Shown here one piece after another: positions 1 to 10,329 of a stretch of 64,000 nucleotides of DNA. Where the stretch lies: NCBI GenBank assembly GCA_035048815.1, contig JAUCBN010000005.1:12054517-12118516 (forward strand), given 5' to 3'. The DNA is from Abelmoschus esculentus (taxonomy: Eukaryota; Streptophyta; Magnoliopsida; Malvales; Malvaceae). The first letter of the stretch is position 1, and every line of letters begins with the position of its first letter. The position numbers were made by a program, and so were the translations under genes. The notes under the pieces were generated by a model, which did not search any database, was not told the origin of the DNA, and saw only the letters and a list, made by a program, of their open reading frames with translations.

Positions 1-16
1 GTTTTTCAATAGTAGA

Positions 17-1160
17 ATGTTCGATACGAGGTTGGCGGTGGATGACCCGAATCCCACAGCCTCTTCGACCGACGAAGATAGTGTGGAGATGGGTCAGAAC
101 CCTCCGCAACAAGCTCCACCTCCTCCGCCCCCTGTTGCTCCTCAACCGGGAATTCCAGTAGTTCAGAACGTTCAGTAGGAATGTCTTCTTAGCATGAAGG
201 AGATGTTCGATTAGCTTCGAGTGAATCTGAAGCAGAATCAGCAAGATGCACCTGCCCCTGATGCGCCCAGTTGTGCTCCGATAGATAAGCTTGCTCGGTA
301 TCGAGCTTATACATTTGCGGGTGTTAGTAAGGAGAAACTAGAGGATGTAGAGTATTGGTTAGAACGTACTACTCAGATTCTGACCAAGCAGCTCCATTGT
401 TCGGACGAGCACAAGCTAGAGTGTGTCGTAGCCCTGTTGGCCGATGAAGCTCTGAGTTGGTGGGAAACCACTACATTGACTGCCCCAGTGGAAGCTGTTA
501 CATGGAAATTCTTTGTCGAGGAATTTAAGAAGAAATATATCAGTGAGCAATATCTAGCCGAGCGCCAGAAGAAGTTCTTGTATCTGAAACAAGTCAACCG
601 GCCGATCGAGCAGTATGTGGCCGATTTCTACAAATATTTATAAGTATGGCTACGAGTATATTAAGACCGAGGAAGAAAAATGCTGAAAATTCACTGATGG
701 TCTTAACGATGAATTGAGCCCAATGTTTACGACCCATGGGATTACCGACTTCCAGAACTTGGTGAATCGGGCCATTGCGACAGAGGCAAAGATGAAAGCT
801 TCCGAGAAACGCAAGGGTGGTAGTTCTTGGAAGGACAAACGAGCCAGAACCGATGATAGGCCTCAGTGGAAGAACAAGAAGTCAAAGCAGACCAAGGAGT
901 CTCCTTCTTGCTATACCTCTGTTCAGAGAGATGGACACATACCGAAGCCTTAGAGAGTATCTAGGCACACAGCCCCGGTCATTTCTGTGGATAGCACGGG
1001 GAATTCTAACAGAGGCACTCAGTATCCTGCCTGCAAGTTCTGCTAGAAACATCATCCGGGTCAGTGTAGGACTCAGCAGAATCTGTTCTACTCGTGTGGA
1101 GCTTCCGATCACTATATCAGGAACTGTCCTTAGAATCCCAACAAAGTTCCTGCTAAAGCT
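17..1160 (+). pseudogene. gag: gag pseudogene of the Ty3/gypsy element
   Basis: Gag is the capsid/nucleocapsid protein that packages element RNA. The reading frame can be followed from the ATG at 17: a P-rich stretch near residues 34-50, then the capsid-like core at about 280-640 (YWLERTTQIL, LLADEALSWWETT, EEFKKKYISEQY), which is the Retrotrans_gag signature. Stops lie at 176 and 212 in that frame. One extra T near 637-641 shifts the frame; the remainder (ELSPMFTTHGI, LVNRAIATEAKMKA, a K/R-rich tail) continues in the new frame with stops at 684, 951, 1044 and 1131. Two zinc knuckles follow at about 1032-1130: CKFC-stop-KHHPGQC, and a second one that has lost its first Cys (FYSCGASDHYIRNC). 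Most stops fit a C-to-T or G-to-A change of a Gln, Arg or Trp codon. Confidence 0.85.
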
Positions 1161-1166
1161 TCTGTT

Positions 1167-1610
1167 ATGGACATTGCTTCTCTGTACGCCAGAAATAAGG
1201 GTTCCAGACAGGCTCAATCTGGTAGTCAGGGAAAGAATAAGGGCCAGCCATCTAGTGTCACACACCAGGAATCTTCGACTCCTGTACGGATCAACGATAT
1301 CAAAGGAAAAGACGATGAGGAATCTCCGGATGTAATCGCAGGTATGATCGAATTAAATTCGAGTCCTGCATATGCCTTGATTGATTCTGGGTCTACTCAT
1401 TCCTTTATTTGCCCTGCTATGATTGTAAAAGCAAGTCTGAAACCTGAGGTAGTCACTAGGGGTCTTGTAGTGTCAAACCCTATAGGAGGTTTATTGAATA
1501 TTAATCTTGTTTGTAAGAGCTCCCCTGTTACAATTCGAAATATCCCTTTCCGGGTTAACTTGTTTGTGCTACTGACATGTGAGTTTGACTTGGTTTTGGG
1601 CTTAGACTAG
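1167..1610 (+). pseudogene. retroelement aspartic protease region
   Basis: This 147-codon open stretch is the protease part of the gag-pol frame. The active-site motif ALIDSGSTHSFI is at about 1375-1410 (DSG codons 1383-1391), the form used by plant Ty3/gypsy proteases, which cleave the polyprotein. The downstream LVLGLD matches the conserved flap/ILGMDWL segment. The segment is cut by a TAG at 1608-1610 exactly where that motif has Trp, so it is a TGG-to-TAG transition. The frame is the same as the gag half after 642 and as the RT start after 1611. The first ATG at 1167 is internal to the polyprotein and is not a genuine start. Confidence 0.85.
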
Positions 1611-1988
1611 TTGGTTAAGCATGAGGCTTGGATTGATTGCCAAAATCGGAGACTCTACCTTCAGGGTTTGGGTAAGGAGTCTATCTTACTCATTGACAAG
1701 AAGCCGACGTCAGTGTTTGCTGCCATGGTATTACGAGATGAGTATGACTTCGGATTGCCTTCTATTCCGATTGTATCCGAGTTTATTGATGTTTTTCCCG
1801 AAGAACTCCCTGGTCTTCCTCCGAACAGGGAAGTGGAATTCGGAATTGAGGTCCAGCTTGGGACAAGTCCGGTGTCCATCACTCCCAATAGAATGACACC
1901 GATAGAGTTGAAAGAGCTAAAGAAGCAACTCCAGGAACTGCAAGATAAGGGTTTCATTAGACCTAGTTCATCTCCCTAGGGTGCTCCA
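1611..1988 (+). pseudogene. truncated reverse transcriptase N-terminus (Ty3/gypsy)
   Basis: The linker and first part of RT. KHEAWIDCQNRRLYLQG is the protease-RT connector; LPSIPIVSEFIDVFPEELPGLPP and TPIELKELKKQLQELQDKGF are the hallmark start of plant Ty3/gypsy RT. A TAG at 1977-1979 replaces the Trp of the SPWGAP motif. Only about 120 residues remain, none of the catalytic Asp motifs is reached, and the sequence runs into satellite at about 1989. It cannot encode a polymerase. Confidence 0.88.
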
Positions 1989-2006
1989 GGGATTAAATAT
2001 GGGCTT

Positions 2007-2072
2007 TATAGAGAATCCGTTCGAATTTTATAGAGAATCCGTTCGAATTTTATAGAGAATCCGTTCGAATTT
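2007..2072. repeat. 22-bp microduplication x3 at the TE/satellite border
   Basis: The monomer segment TATAGAGAATCCGTTCGAAT plus two bases is present three times in tandem, starting at 2007, 2029 and 2051. Just before it, 1989-2006 looks like a satellite monomer with an internal deletion, in which the GGATTAAA region is fused to GGCTTTATA. The local triplication sits exactly at the edge of the array and is not seen elsewhere in the window. Confidence 0.9.
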
Positions 2073-4439
2073 TAAACGAGTAAAAAGCTGAAAATTTTAG
2101 ATTAATCAATATAATTTTGTTCAAAAGCCCATTTTTAACTATTTGAACTCATAAAATTTAATTTAATAACATCTTATTTTCGTTTTGCTGGGATAAGAAC
2201 GTGCATGTCTAAAAAGGCTTTATTGAGAATCCGTTCTAATTTTAACCGAGTAAAGACCTGAAAATTTTAGATTAATCTGTATAATTTTGTTCAAAAGCCC
2301 ATTGTTAACTATTTGAACTCATAAAATTTGATTTAATAACATCTTGTTTTCGTTTTGCTGGGATTAGAACGTGCATGTATAAAAAGGCTTTATTGAGAAT
2401 CCGTTCGAATTTTAACCGAGTAAAAAGCTGAAAATTTTAGATTAATTTGTATAATTTTTTTCAAAAGCCCATTGTTAACTATTTGAACTCATAAAATTTT
2501 ATTTAATAACATCTTGTTTTCGTTTTACTGGGATTAGAACGTGCGTGTCTAAAAAGGCTTTATTGAGAATTCGTTCGAATTTTGATCTAGTAAAAAGCTG
2601 AAAAATTTAGATTAATCTCTATAATTTTGTTCAAAAGCCTATATTTAACTATTTGAACTCATAAATTTTGATTTAAGAATATTTGGTTTTCGATTTCTTG
2701 GGATTAAAACGTGCTTGTCTAAAAAGGCTTTATAAAGAATCTGTTTGAATTTTAACCGGGTAAAAAGTTGAAAATTTTAGATTAATCTGTATACTGTTGT
2801 TCAAAACCCCATATTTAACTATTTGAATTCATAAAATTTGATTTAACAACATCTTGTTTTAGTTTTGTTGGGATTAGGACGTGGATGTCTAAAATAGCTT
2901 TATAGAGAATCCGTTCGAATTTTAACCGAATAAAAAGCTGAAAATTTTAGATTAATTTGTATAATTTCGTTCAAAAGTCCATTGTTAACTATTTGAACTC
3001 ATAAAATTTGATTTAATAACATATGGTTTTCAATTTGCTTGGATTAGAACGTGCATGTCTAAAATGGCTTTATTGAGAATCTGTTCGAATTTTAACCGAG
3101 TAAAAAGCTGAAAATTTTAGATTAATCTGTATAATTTTGTTCAAAAGCCCATATTTAACTATTTGAACTCATAAATTTTGATTTAACAATATCTGGTTTT
3201 CGTTTTGTTTGGATTAAAATGTACTTATCTAAAAAGGCTTTATAGAGAATCCCTTCGAATTTTAACCGAGTAAAAAGCTGAAAATTTTATATTAATCTGT
3301 ATAATTTTGTTCAAAAGCCCATTGTTAACTATTTGAACTCATAAAATTTGATTTAATAACATATGGTTTTAGTTTTGCTGGGATTAGAACGTGAATATCT
3401 CAAAAGGCTTTATTGAGAATCCGTTCGAATTTTAACCTAGTAAAAAGCTAAAAATTTTAGATTAATCTGTATAATTTTGTTCAAAAGCCCATTGTTAACT
3501 ATTTGAACTCATAAAATTTGATTTAATAACATATGGTTTTCGTTTTGATGGGATTAGAACGTGCATATCTAAAAAGGCTTTATTGAGAATTCGTTCGAAT
3601 TTTAACCTAGTAAAAACCTAAAAATTTTAGATTAATCTGTATAATTTTGTTCAAAAGCCCATTGTAAACTATTTGAACTCATAAAATTTGATTAAAAACA
3701 TCTGATTTTCGTTTTGCTTGGATTAGAAAGTGCATGTCTAAAAAGGCTTATTGAGAATCCGTTCGAATTTTAACCAAGTAAAAAGTTGAAAATTTTAGAT
3801 TAATCCGTATAATTTTGTTCAAAAGCCCATATTTAACTATTTGAACTCATAAATTTCGATTTAACAACATCTGGTTTACGTTTTGTTGGGATTAAAACGT
3901 GCTTGTCTAAAAAGGCTTTATAGAGAATTCGTTCGAATTCTAACCAAGTAAAAAGCTGAAAATTTTAGATTAATCTTTATACTTTTGTTCAAAACCCAAT
4001 ATATAACTATTTGAACTCAAAAAATTAGATTTAGTAACATCTTGTTTTAGTTTTGTTTTGATTAGGACGTGGATGTCTAAAAAGGCTTTATAGACAATCC
4101 GATCGAATTTTAACCGAGTAAAAAGCTGAAAATTTTAGATTAATTTGTATAATATTTTCCAAAAGCCCATTGTTAACTATTTGAACTCATGAAATTTGAT
4201 TTAATAACATCTAGTTTTCGTTTTGCTGGGATTAGAACGTGCATGTCTAAAAATGCTTTATTGCGAATCCGTTCGAAATTTAACCTAGTAAAAAGCTGAA
4301 AATTATAGATTAATCTGTATAATTTTGTTCAAAAGCCCATTGTTAACTATTTGAACTCATAAAATTTGATTTAATAACATCTAGTTTTCGTTTTGCTGGG
4401 CTTAGAACGTGCATGTCTAAAAAGGCCTTATTGCGAATC

Positions 4440-6670
4440 CGTTCGAAATTTAACCTAGTAAAAAGCTGAAAATTTTAGATTAATCTGTATAATCTTGTTC
4501 AAAAGCCCATTGTTAACTAGTTGAAATCATAAAACTTGATTTAATAACATATGGTTTTCGTTTTGCTGGGATTAGAACGTGCATATCTAAAAAAGCTTTA
4601 TTGAGAATCCGTTCGAATTTTAACCGAGTAAAAAGCTAAAAATTTTAGATTAATCTTTATAATTTTGTTCAAAAACCCATTGTTAACTATTTGAACTCAT
4701 AAAATTCGATTTAATTACATATGGTTTTCGTTTTGCTGGGATTAGAACGTGCATGTCTAAAATGACTTTATTGAGAATCCGTTCGAATTTGAATCTAGTA
4801 AAAAGCTGAAAATTATAGATTAATCTATATAATTTTGTTCAAAAGCGCATTGTTAACTATTTGAACTCATAAAATTTGATTTAATAACATATAGTTTTCG
4901 TTTTGTTGGGATTAGAATGTGCATGTCTAAAATGGCTTTATTGAGAATCCGTTCGAATTTTAACCGAGTAAAAAGCTAAAAATTTTTGATTAATCTTTAT
5001 AATTTTGTTTAAAAACCCATTGTTAACTATTTGAACTCATAAAATTCGATTTAATAACATATGGTTTTCGTTTTGCTGGGATTAGAACATAAATGTCTAA
5101 AATGGCTTTATTGAGAATCCGTTCGAATTTTAACCTAGTAAAAAGCTGAAAATTTTAGATTAATCTCTATAATTTTGTTCAAAAGCCCTTTATTAACTAT
5201 TTGAACTCATAAAATTTGATTTAATAACATATGGTTTTCGTTTTGCTTGGATTAGAACGTGCATATCTAAAAAGGCTTTATTGAGAATCCGTTCGAATTT
5301 TAACCAAGTAAAAAGCTAAAAATTTTAGATTAATCTATATAATTTTATTTAAAAGCCCATTGTTAACTATTTGAACTCATAAATTTTGATTTAACAACAT
5401 CTGGTTTTCGTTTTGTTGGGATTAAAACGTGCTTGTCTAAAAAGGCTTTATTGAGAATCCGTTCGAATTTTAACCAAATAAAAGCTGAAAATTTTAGATT
5501 AATCTGTATAATTTTGTTAAAAAGCCCATATTTAACTATTTGAGCTCATAAATTTTGATTTAACAACATCTGGTTTTTCTTTGGTTGGAATTAAAACGTG
5601 CTTGTCTAAAAAGGCTTTTTAGAGAATCCGTTCGAATTTTAACCGAGTAAAAAACGGAAAATTTTAGATTATTCTGTATACTTTTGTTTAAAACCCCATA
5701 TTTAACTATTTGAACTCATAAAATTAGATTTAATAACATCTTGTTTTAGTTTTGTTGGGATTAGGACGTGGATGTCTAAAAAGGCTTTATAGACAATCCG
5801 TTCGAATTTTAACCGAGTAAAAAGCTAAAAATTTTAGATTAATTTGTAGAATTTTGTTCAAAAGCGCATTGTTAACTATTTGAACTCATAAAATTTGATT
5901 TAATAAACATATAGTTTTCGTTTTGCTGGGATTAGATTGTGCATGTCTATAATGGTTTTATTGAGAATCCGTTCGAATTTTAACATAGTAAAAAGCTGAA
6001 AATTTTAGATTAATTTGTAGAATTTTGTTCAAAAGCCCATTGTTAAGGATTTGAACTCATAAAATTTGTTTTAATAACATATGGTTTTCGTTTTGCTAGG
6101 ATTAGAATGTGCATGTCTAAAATGGCTTTGTTGAGAATCCGTTTGAATTTTAACCGAGTAAAAAGCTGAAAATTTTAGATTAATCTGTATAATTTTGTTC
6201 AAAAGCCCATTGTTAACTAGTTGAAATCATAAAACTTGATTTAATAACATATGGTTTTCGTTTTGCTGGGATTAGAACGTGCATATCTAAAAAAGCTTTA
6301 TTGAGAATCCGTTCGAATTTTAACCAAGTAAAAAGCTAAAAATTTTAGATTAATCTTTATAATTTTGTTCAAAAGCCCATTGTTAACTATTTGAACTCAT
6401 AAAATTCGATTTAATTACATATGGTTTTCGTTTTGTTGGGATTAGAACGTGCATGTCTAAAATGACTTTATTGAGAATCCGTTCGAATTTGAATCTAGTA
6501 AAAAGCTGAAAATTATAGATTAATCTATATAATTTTGTTCAAAAGCGCATTGTTAACTATTTGAACTCATAAAATTTGATTTAATAACATATAGTTTTCG
6601 TTTTGTTGGGATTAGAATGTGCATGTCTAAAATGGCTTTATTGAGAATCCGTTCGAATTTTAACTTAGTA
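4440..6670. repeat. 10-monomer (1700-bp) spaced duplication in block 1
   Basis: A block of about three monomers at 4440-4970 is repeated at 6140-6670, exactly 1700 bp apart. Shared rare variants prove the link: TTAACTAGTTGAAATCATAA with AAAACTTGATT, the AAAAGCTTTATTG variant (4591 and 6291), AAAATTCGATTTAATTACAT, and AATTTGAATCTAGTAAAAAG. This is a higher-order-repeat relationship of period 10 monomers, seen in two copies. Confidence 0.8.
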
Positions 6671-6816
6671 AAAAGCTGAAAATTTTAGATTAATCTTTAT
6701 AATTTTGTTCAAAAGCCCTTTGTTAACTATTTGAACTCATAAAATTCGATTTAATAACATATGGTTTTCGTTTTGCTGGGATTAGAACGTGCATGTCTAA
6801 AATGGCTTTATTGAGA

Positions 6817-6830
6817 ATCCGTTCGAATTT
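6817..6830. repeat. LINE target-site duplication, left copy
   Basis: ATCCGTTCGAATTT, part of a satellite monomer, immediately precedes the T-run that marks the LINE 3' end. The right copy at 14968-14981 is ATCCGTACGAATTT, with one mismatch. Confidence 0.85.
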
Positions 6831-6923
6831 TTTTTTGAAGGAAAGGGCCTCATTAAAAAACCCCTATAGCCGACCACCCCGAGAGGTGAGAAGGCCCCTA
6901 TGGGGAAAAGAGTACCCAAGGTA
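6831..6923 (-). other. LINE 3'UTR and polyA tail
   Basis: About 93 bp between the ORF2 stop (TAA, 6924-6926) and the T-run at 6828-6836, part of which belongs to the target duplication. On the element strand it contains a TTTTTTAATGAGGCCC segment close to the tail, a wording common at plant LINE 3' ends, which probably serves as the recognition end for reverse transcription. No other signal is seen. Confidence 0.75.
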
Positions 6924-8526
6924 TTATTGAGAAGAAGAGGAGAACCTCTCCAAGTTTACAGAGGCCCGAATAAAATCGGGAAAGAAACAATCAAAAGAAC
7001 AAGAAGAAAAGGAACGCAAAGCCCTGCTAGCTAGAGTATGGGCTACAACATTAGCATCTCTAGGCACATAACAAATCTTACAATTAGGTATAGTACCCAG
7101 AGTGGCACGAATGCGAGTTATCAAATGCTGCACTGTGGAAAGATCTCGATGCAGAGCACTATTAACCTTGTTGGCAATGGAAGCAGAGTCAGTTTCCAGG
7201 ATCACACTGGACCATCCATTGGCGGCAGCGAGCCGTAAACCTTCCAAAATAGCTAGAGCCTCAGCAGAGGCAGGATCCGGACAAAGAAGGGGCAGGAAAC
7301 AGCCACCAAGCACGATACCAGAAGAATCACGAGCAATAACACCAGCAGCAGCACCTCTTAGAATAGGGTCAAAAGCCCCATCCGTGTTAATTTTGACAAA
7401 ACCGGGAGCCGGGTTCATCCATCTAGCTGGAGCAAGAGTGGGCTCAGCTAGCCGGGAGGATTGGCAGGCCTCAACATTAGAGGATGTATAATCAGTTAGA
7501 AGTTTTTGGGCAGAGGCAACAGTTAACCAAATCGGTTGAACATGGTTGTTATGAACAAAGTCATTATGACGGTTCCAAAGGTTCCATAAAATTGTGATAA
7601 GAAGAGAAAATTTGTGTAGGGAGAGGAAACCAGCAGCATCAGAAAGCCACTGATGGGGAGAAGTATAAACATTGGACAACAACCTGTAGGGGAGGCCTGC
7701 CAAGAGGATCGCCTCCTTAGCACTAGGACAATCACGCATAGCATGGATAGAAGTTTCAACAGTCAGGTTGCAAATAGGGCAAACTCCAGGACCAAGGTTA
7801 GCCTGCAATATTTTCTGACCGGAGGGTAACGCATCATGACATAAACGCCATCCAAAGGAACGAACTTTGGACAGAGTAGGCAACTTAGCCAAGATTTTCC
7901 AAAGTTTAGAAGGCCTGTTAACATGCCCTAATTGCGACTGCAAAAATTGATAACCAGAGCGGACCGTATAGACACCTGCATCATGGTAACCCCAAAGAGT
8001 AGAGTCATTAATATCATTAATAATTGGAACGTTAAGGATGGTATTAGCATCTTCATAGGAAAAAATAATTTCGCACTTTGCCTTCATCCCAACGGGGTAA
8101 ATTATGGAGCATGAAAGAACCTGCACGAAGAGGGACTTCGTCATTTATTTCATAATCACCATAAAGGTGAACGGGCTGAGAACCACCCCACCTATCGAAA
8201 TGAATCTGAATGTTACTGGACATGCCAGGGCGTATGAAAAACCCGTAATGAAGCTTAGAAATAGCAATACTTAGACCCTTCCAAGCAAAGGAAGAACTTC
8301 GCGTATGAGCGGACTCTAAGACGGAGCCCGTAGGAAAGTACTTACATTTGTATACCTGGCTTAGAAGGTTATCAGGTTCACAAATTAACCGCCAAATTTG
8401 TTTGCCTAGCAGAGCAATGTTAAAGTGGTGAAGATCACGAAACCCTACACCTCCAGCAGCTTTAGGGAGGCAGAGAGTATCCCAGGGAAGCATGTGCCAC
8501 CCACGTTTGCCAGCCTTCCCCGACCA
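6924..8526 (-). pseudogene. ORF2 C-terminal zf-RVT and RNase H domains
   Basis: After the 8527 stop, the region continues with KAAGGVGFRDLHHFNIALLGKQ, the usual post-RT segment. The frameshift follows near 8060, then a long open stretch: FGWRLCHDALPSGQKI with CPICNLTVETSIHAMRDCPSA (zf-RVT type Cys/His zinc-binding element), and an RNase H domain near the end. RNase H acidic residues are all visible: NTDGAF (D), SAEALAILEGL (E), LETDS (D), and RDANVVAHTLA near the C-terminus. The open frame of 406 codons counted from 8144 starts before the shift and is not an independent gene. Confidence 0.9.
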
Positions 8527-8529
8527 CTA

Positions 8530-9999
8530 ATATCGACGTATGACGGTAGTCATATCATCAATAATATTTTGTGGTAAGAGGTAACAGGACATGACATATT
8601 GAGGCAACGATTGGATAACCGCTTTAATGAATACTTCACGGCCACTGAAGGAAAGGAGATGTTTATCCCAAGTACTTAGCCGGGCATTCATATTTTCCCT
8701 GGTGAACCCTAAGGCTGCAGTTTTGTTCTTCCCAATGAGGAGGGGAACCCCTAGATAAATACCAGGGTCAGCCACTTCTCTTACATGAAGGATATCATAA
8801 ATTTGTGCCCTGAGCAACGCGGAGGTTTTCCGTGAGAAGAAGATAGTAGATTTTTCAAAATTCACCGCTTGTCCCGACGAGGAAGCGTAAGTCTGCAAAG
8901 CATCCTTGAGACGCTGAGCCTCTGTGGTTGTATTTTTGATAAAGACAACACAATCATACGCAAAAAGAAGGTGGTTAATGCGAGGGCCATTCCTACTAGC
9001 ACGGAGGCCAGGGAGATGACCAGTGGCTTGTTCAGCATTGAGCAAGGCAGAAAGACCTTGAGTGCAGAAAAGAAATAAAAAAGGAGAGAGGGGGTCTCCT
9101 TACCGTAACCCTCTACAAGGCTTGAAGGGCCGTGAAAGGGAATCTTTAATTCGAACTTGATAAGATACCGAAGAGATACACCGCATAATGAGAGAAACCC
9201 AGTTGGTGTGGAAGCCTAGACGAAGCATAACTTGTTCAAGAAAGGGCCATTCAACACGGTCGAAGGCTTTTTCTATATCTAGCTTTAGGCTAGCACCTTT
9301 TGCCAAGGAAGTAACATCAGAGTTGAGAGTATGAATAAGCTCATGAGCGATAAGGATGTTATCAGTAATGTTTCGCCCGCGAACGAAAGCAGCCTGATTA
9401 CCACTAATGCATAAGGGCATGATGGATTTTAGCCGATTGACTAAAACTTTCGACACAGTTTTATAAATGACTGTGCAAAGACTAATAGGTCGGAGATGTC
9501 GCATAGTAGTACGGTCACTAACTTTAGGAATAAGAACAATAATGGAATGATTGACCTCTTCTAAATTAACAGACCCATGTAAAAGCCCGAGGCAGAGATT
9601 AATAAAATCTGGGCCAAGGATGTCCCAATATTTTCGGAAGAAACCGCTCGGGAAGCCATCAACACCGGGTGCTTTCCTCGGGTCAATATCACGAAAGGCG
9701 ACAAAAACTCCATCTGCTGTGAAAGCCTTGTTAAGATCAGTATTCATTGAGTCGGTAACAATAGAAGGAATGTTATCCAATATGGAAGACGCTATAGTAG
9801 GAGAGGAAGAAGCAAAAGGATGTTGAAAATAACTGACAGCAATAGACATAATGTCATGCGAATCAATATGCCAGAGATTCTGATCATTAAAAAGCCCAGC
9901 AAGATGGTTCTTCCGTCGCCGGTTGGTTGCCCTTGCATGAAAAAAGGAAGTGTTTTTGTCACCATGTGCTAGCCAGTGTGCCCGAGCTCGTTGAGCCTA
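8530..9999 (-). pseudogene. ORF2 reverse transcriptase domain
   Basis: The polymerase of the LINE. After the pre-RT stretch HWLAHGDKNTSFFHARA comes the classical RT order: PRKAPGVDGFPSGFFRKYWD, IVLIPKVSDRTTMRHLRPIS, NQAAFVRGRNITDNILIAHE, KLDIEKAFDRVEW (first catalytic Asp, intact), then GLR-stop-GDPLSPFLFLF (stop 9100-9102) and INHLLFAYDCVVF at about 8941-8975. That last motif should be FADD. The first Asp codon reads TAT (8956-8958 on the + strand as ATA), a single G-to-T change that removes a catalytic metal ligand. The thumb segment (FSGREVFIKAVIQSLPQYVM) is intact to the stop at 8527. Confidence 0.93.
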
Positions 10000-10329
10000 A
10001 TAAATTTCCTTCTCCGTAAGTAATCGATCAAGCTCGCTCTTAGCAGCAAGGAAGTTATGAGCATCCGTAGCCGGGAGTTGACGTTGGAGACCCATATTGA
10101 TAAAGTCAGTAAGCTGAGTGTTACGTTCAGAGGATTTAATACGCTTATTAGATTGCCATTTATCCAAGAAGCGTCCAATATCTTGAAGCTTCTGAAGAGT
10201 CGAACGATTTCGGTTAGACCAAACATCAATAATTCGAGGTAGAACCTCTGGGTTGTCAGCCCAGCAACTCTCGTAGCGAAAAGAAATACGAGAGCGCGTA
10301 GAACATGGAATTTGAGAGGGGTTTGTATC

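Larger units (their letters stand above)
1..1988 (+). mobile_element. Ty3/gypsy retrotransposon fragment, Tekay/Del-like (gag-PR-RT start)
   Basis: This is the 5' coding part of an LTR retrotransposon, entering from the left window edge and ending abruptly near 1988. Order seen: proline-rich gag N-terminus, gag core, two CCHC-type knuckle remnants, a DSG aspartic protease, and the start of reverse transcriptase. The RT lead-in (IPIVSEFIDVFPEELPGLPP, then DKGFIRPSSSP) is the wording typical of the Tekay/Del clade of chromoviruses. No LTR, RNase H, integrase or chromodomain lies in the window. The coding frame has one frameshift and eight stops, so it is dead. At 1981-1988 the GAP motif after the lost Trp is still legible; satellite starts at 1989 with no polyA or LTR end, so the junction is a breakage or recombination point. 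Confidence 0.9.
1989..6830. repeat. 170-bp satellite array, block 1
   Basis: About 28 head-to-tail monomers. The TATTGAGAAT/TATAGAGAAT landmark recurs every 170 bp, for example at 3071, 3241, 3411 and 3581. Each monomer carries, in order, CCGTTCGAATTTTAACCGAG, TAAAAAGCTGAAAATTTTAG, ATTAATCTGTATAATTTTG, TTCAAAAGCCC, TTAACTATTTGAACTCATAA, a GATTTAATAACATCT region, GTTTTCGTTTTGCTGGGATT, and GTGCATGTCTAAAAAGGCTT. It is strongly AT-rich, with no plausible coding. Monomers differ by scattered substitutions and small indels. I see no gene in this stretch. Confidence 0.97.

Noticed and set aside
817..1335. Alternative ORFs of 172 and 127 codons across the Ty3 gag region
   Set aside because: They are other-frame shadows; the true frame gives the zinc knuckles and protease with stops.
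7038..9826. Plus-strand ORFs under the LINE ORF2
   Set aside because: They are antisense shadows of RT, endonuclease and RNase H sequence and contain no motifs of their own.
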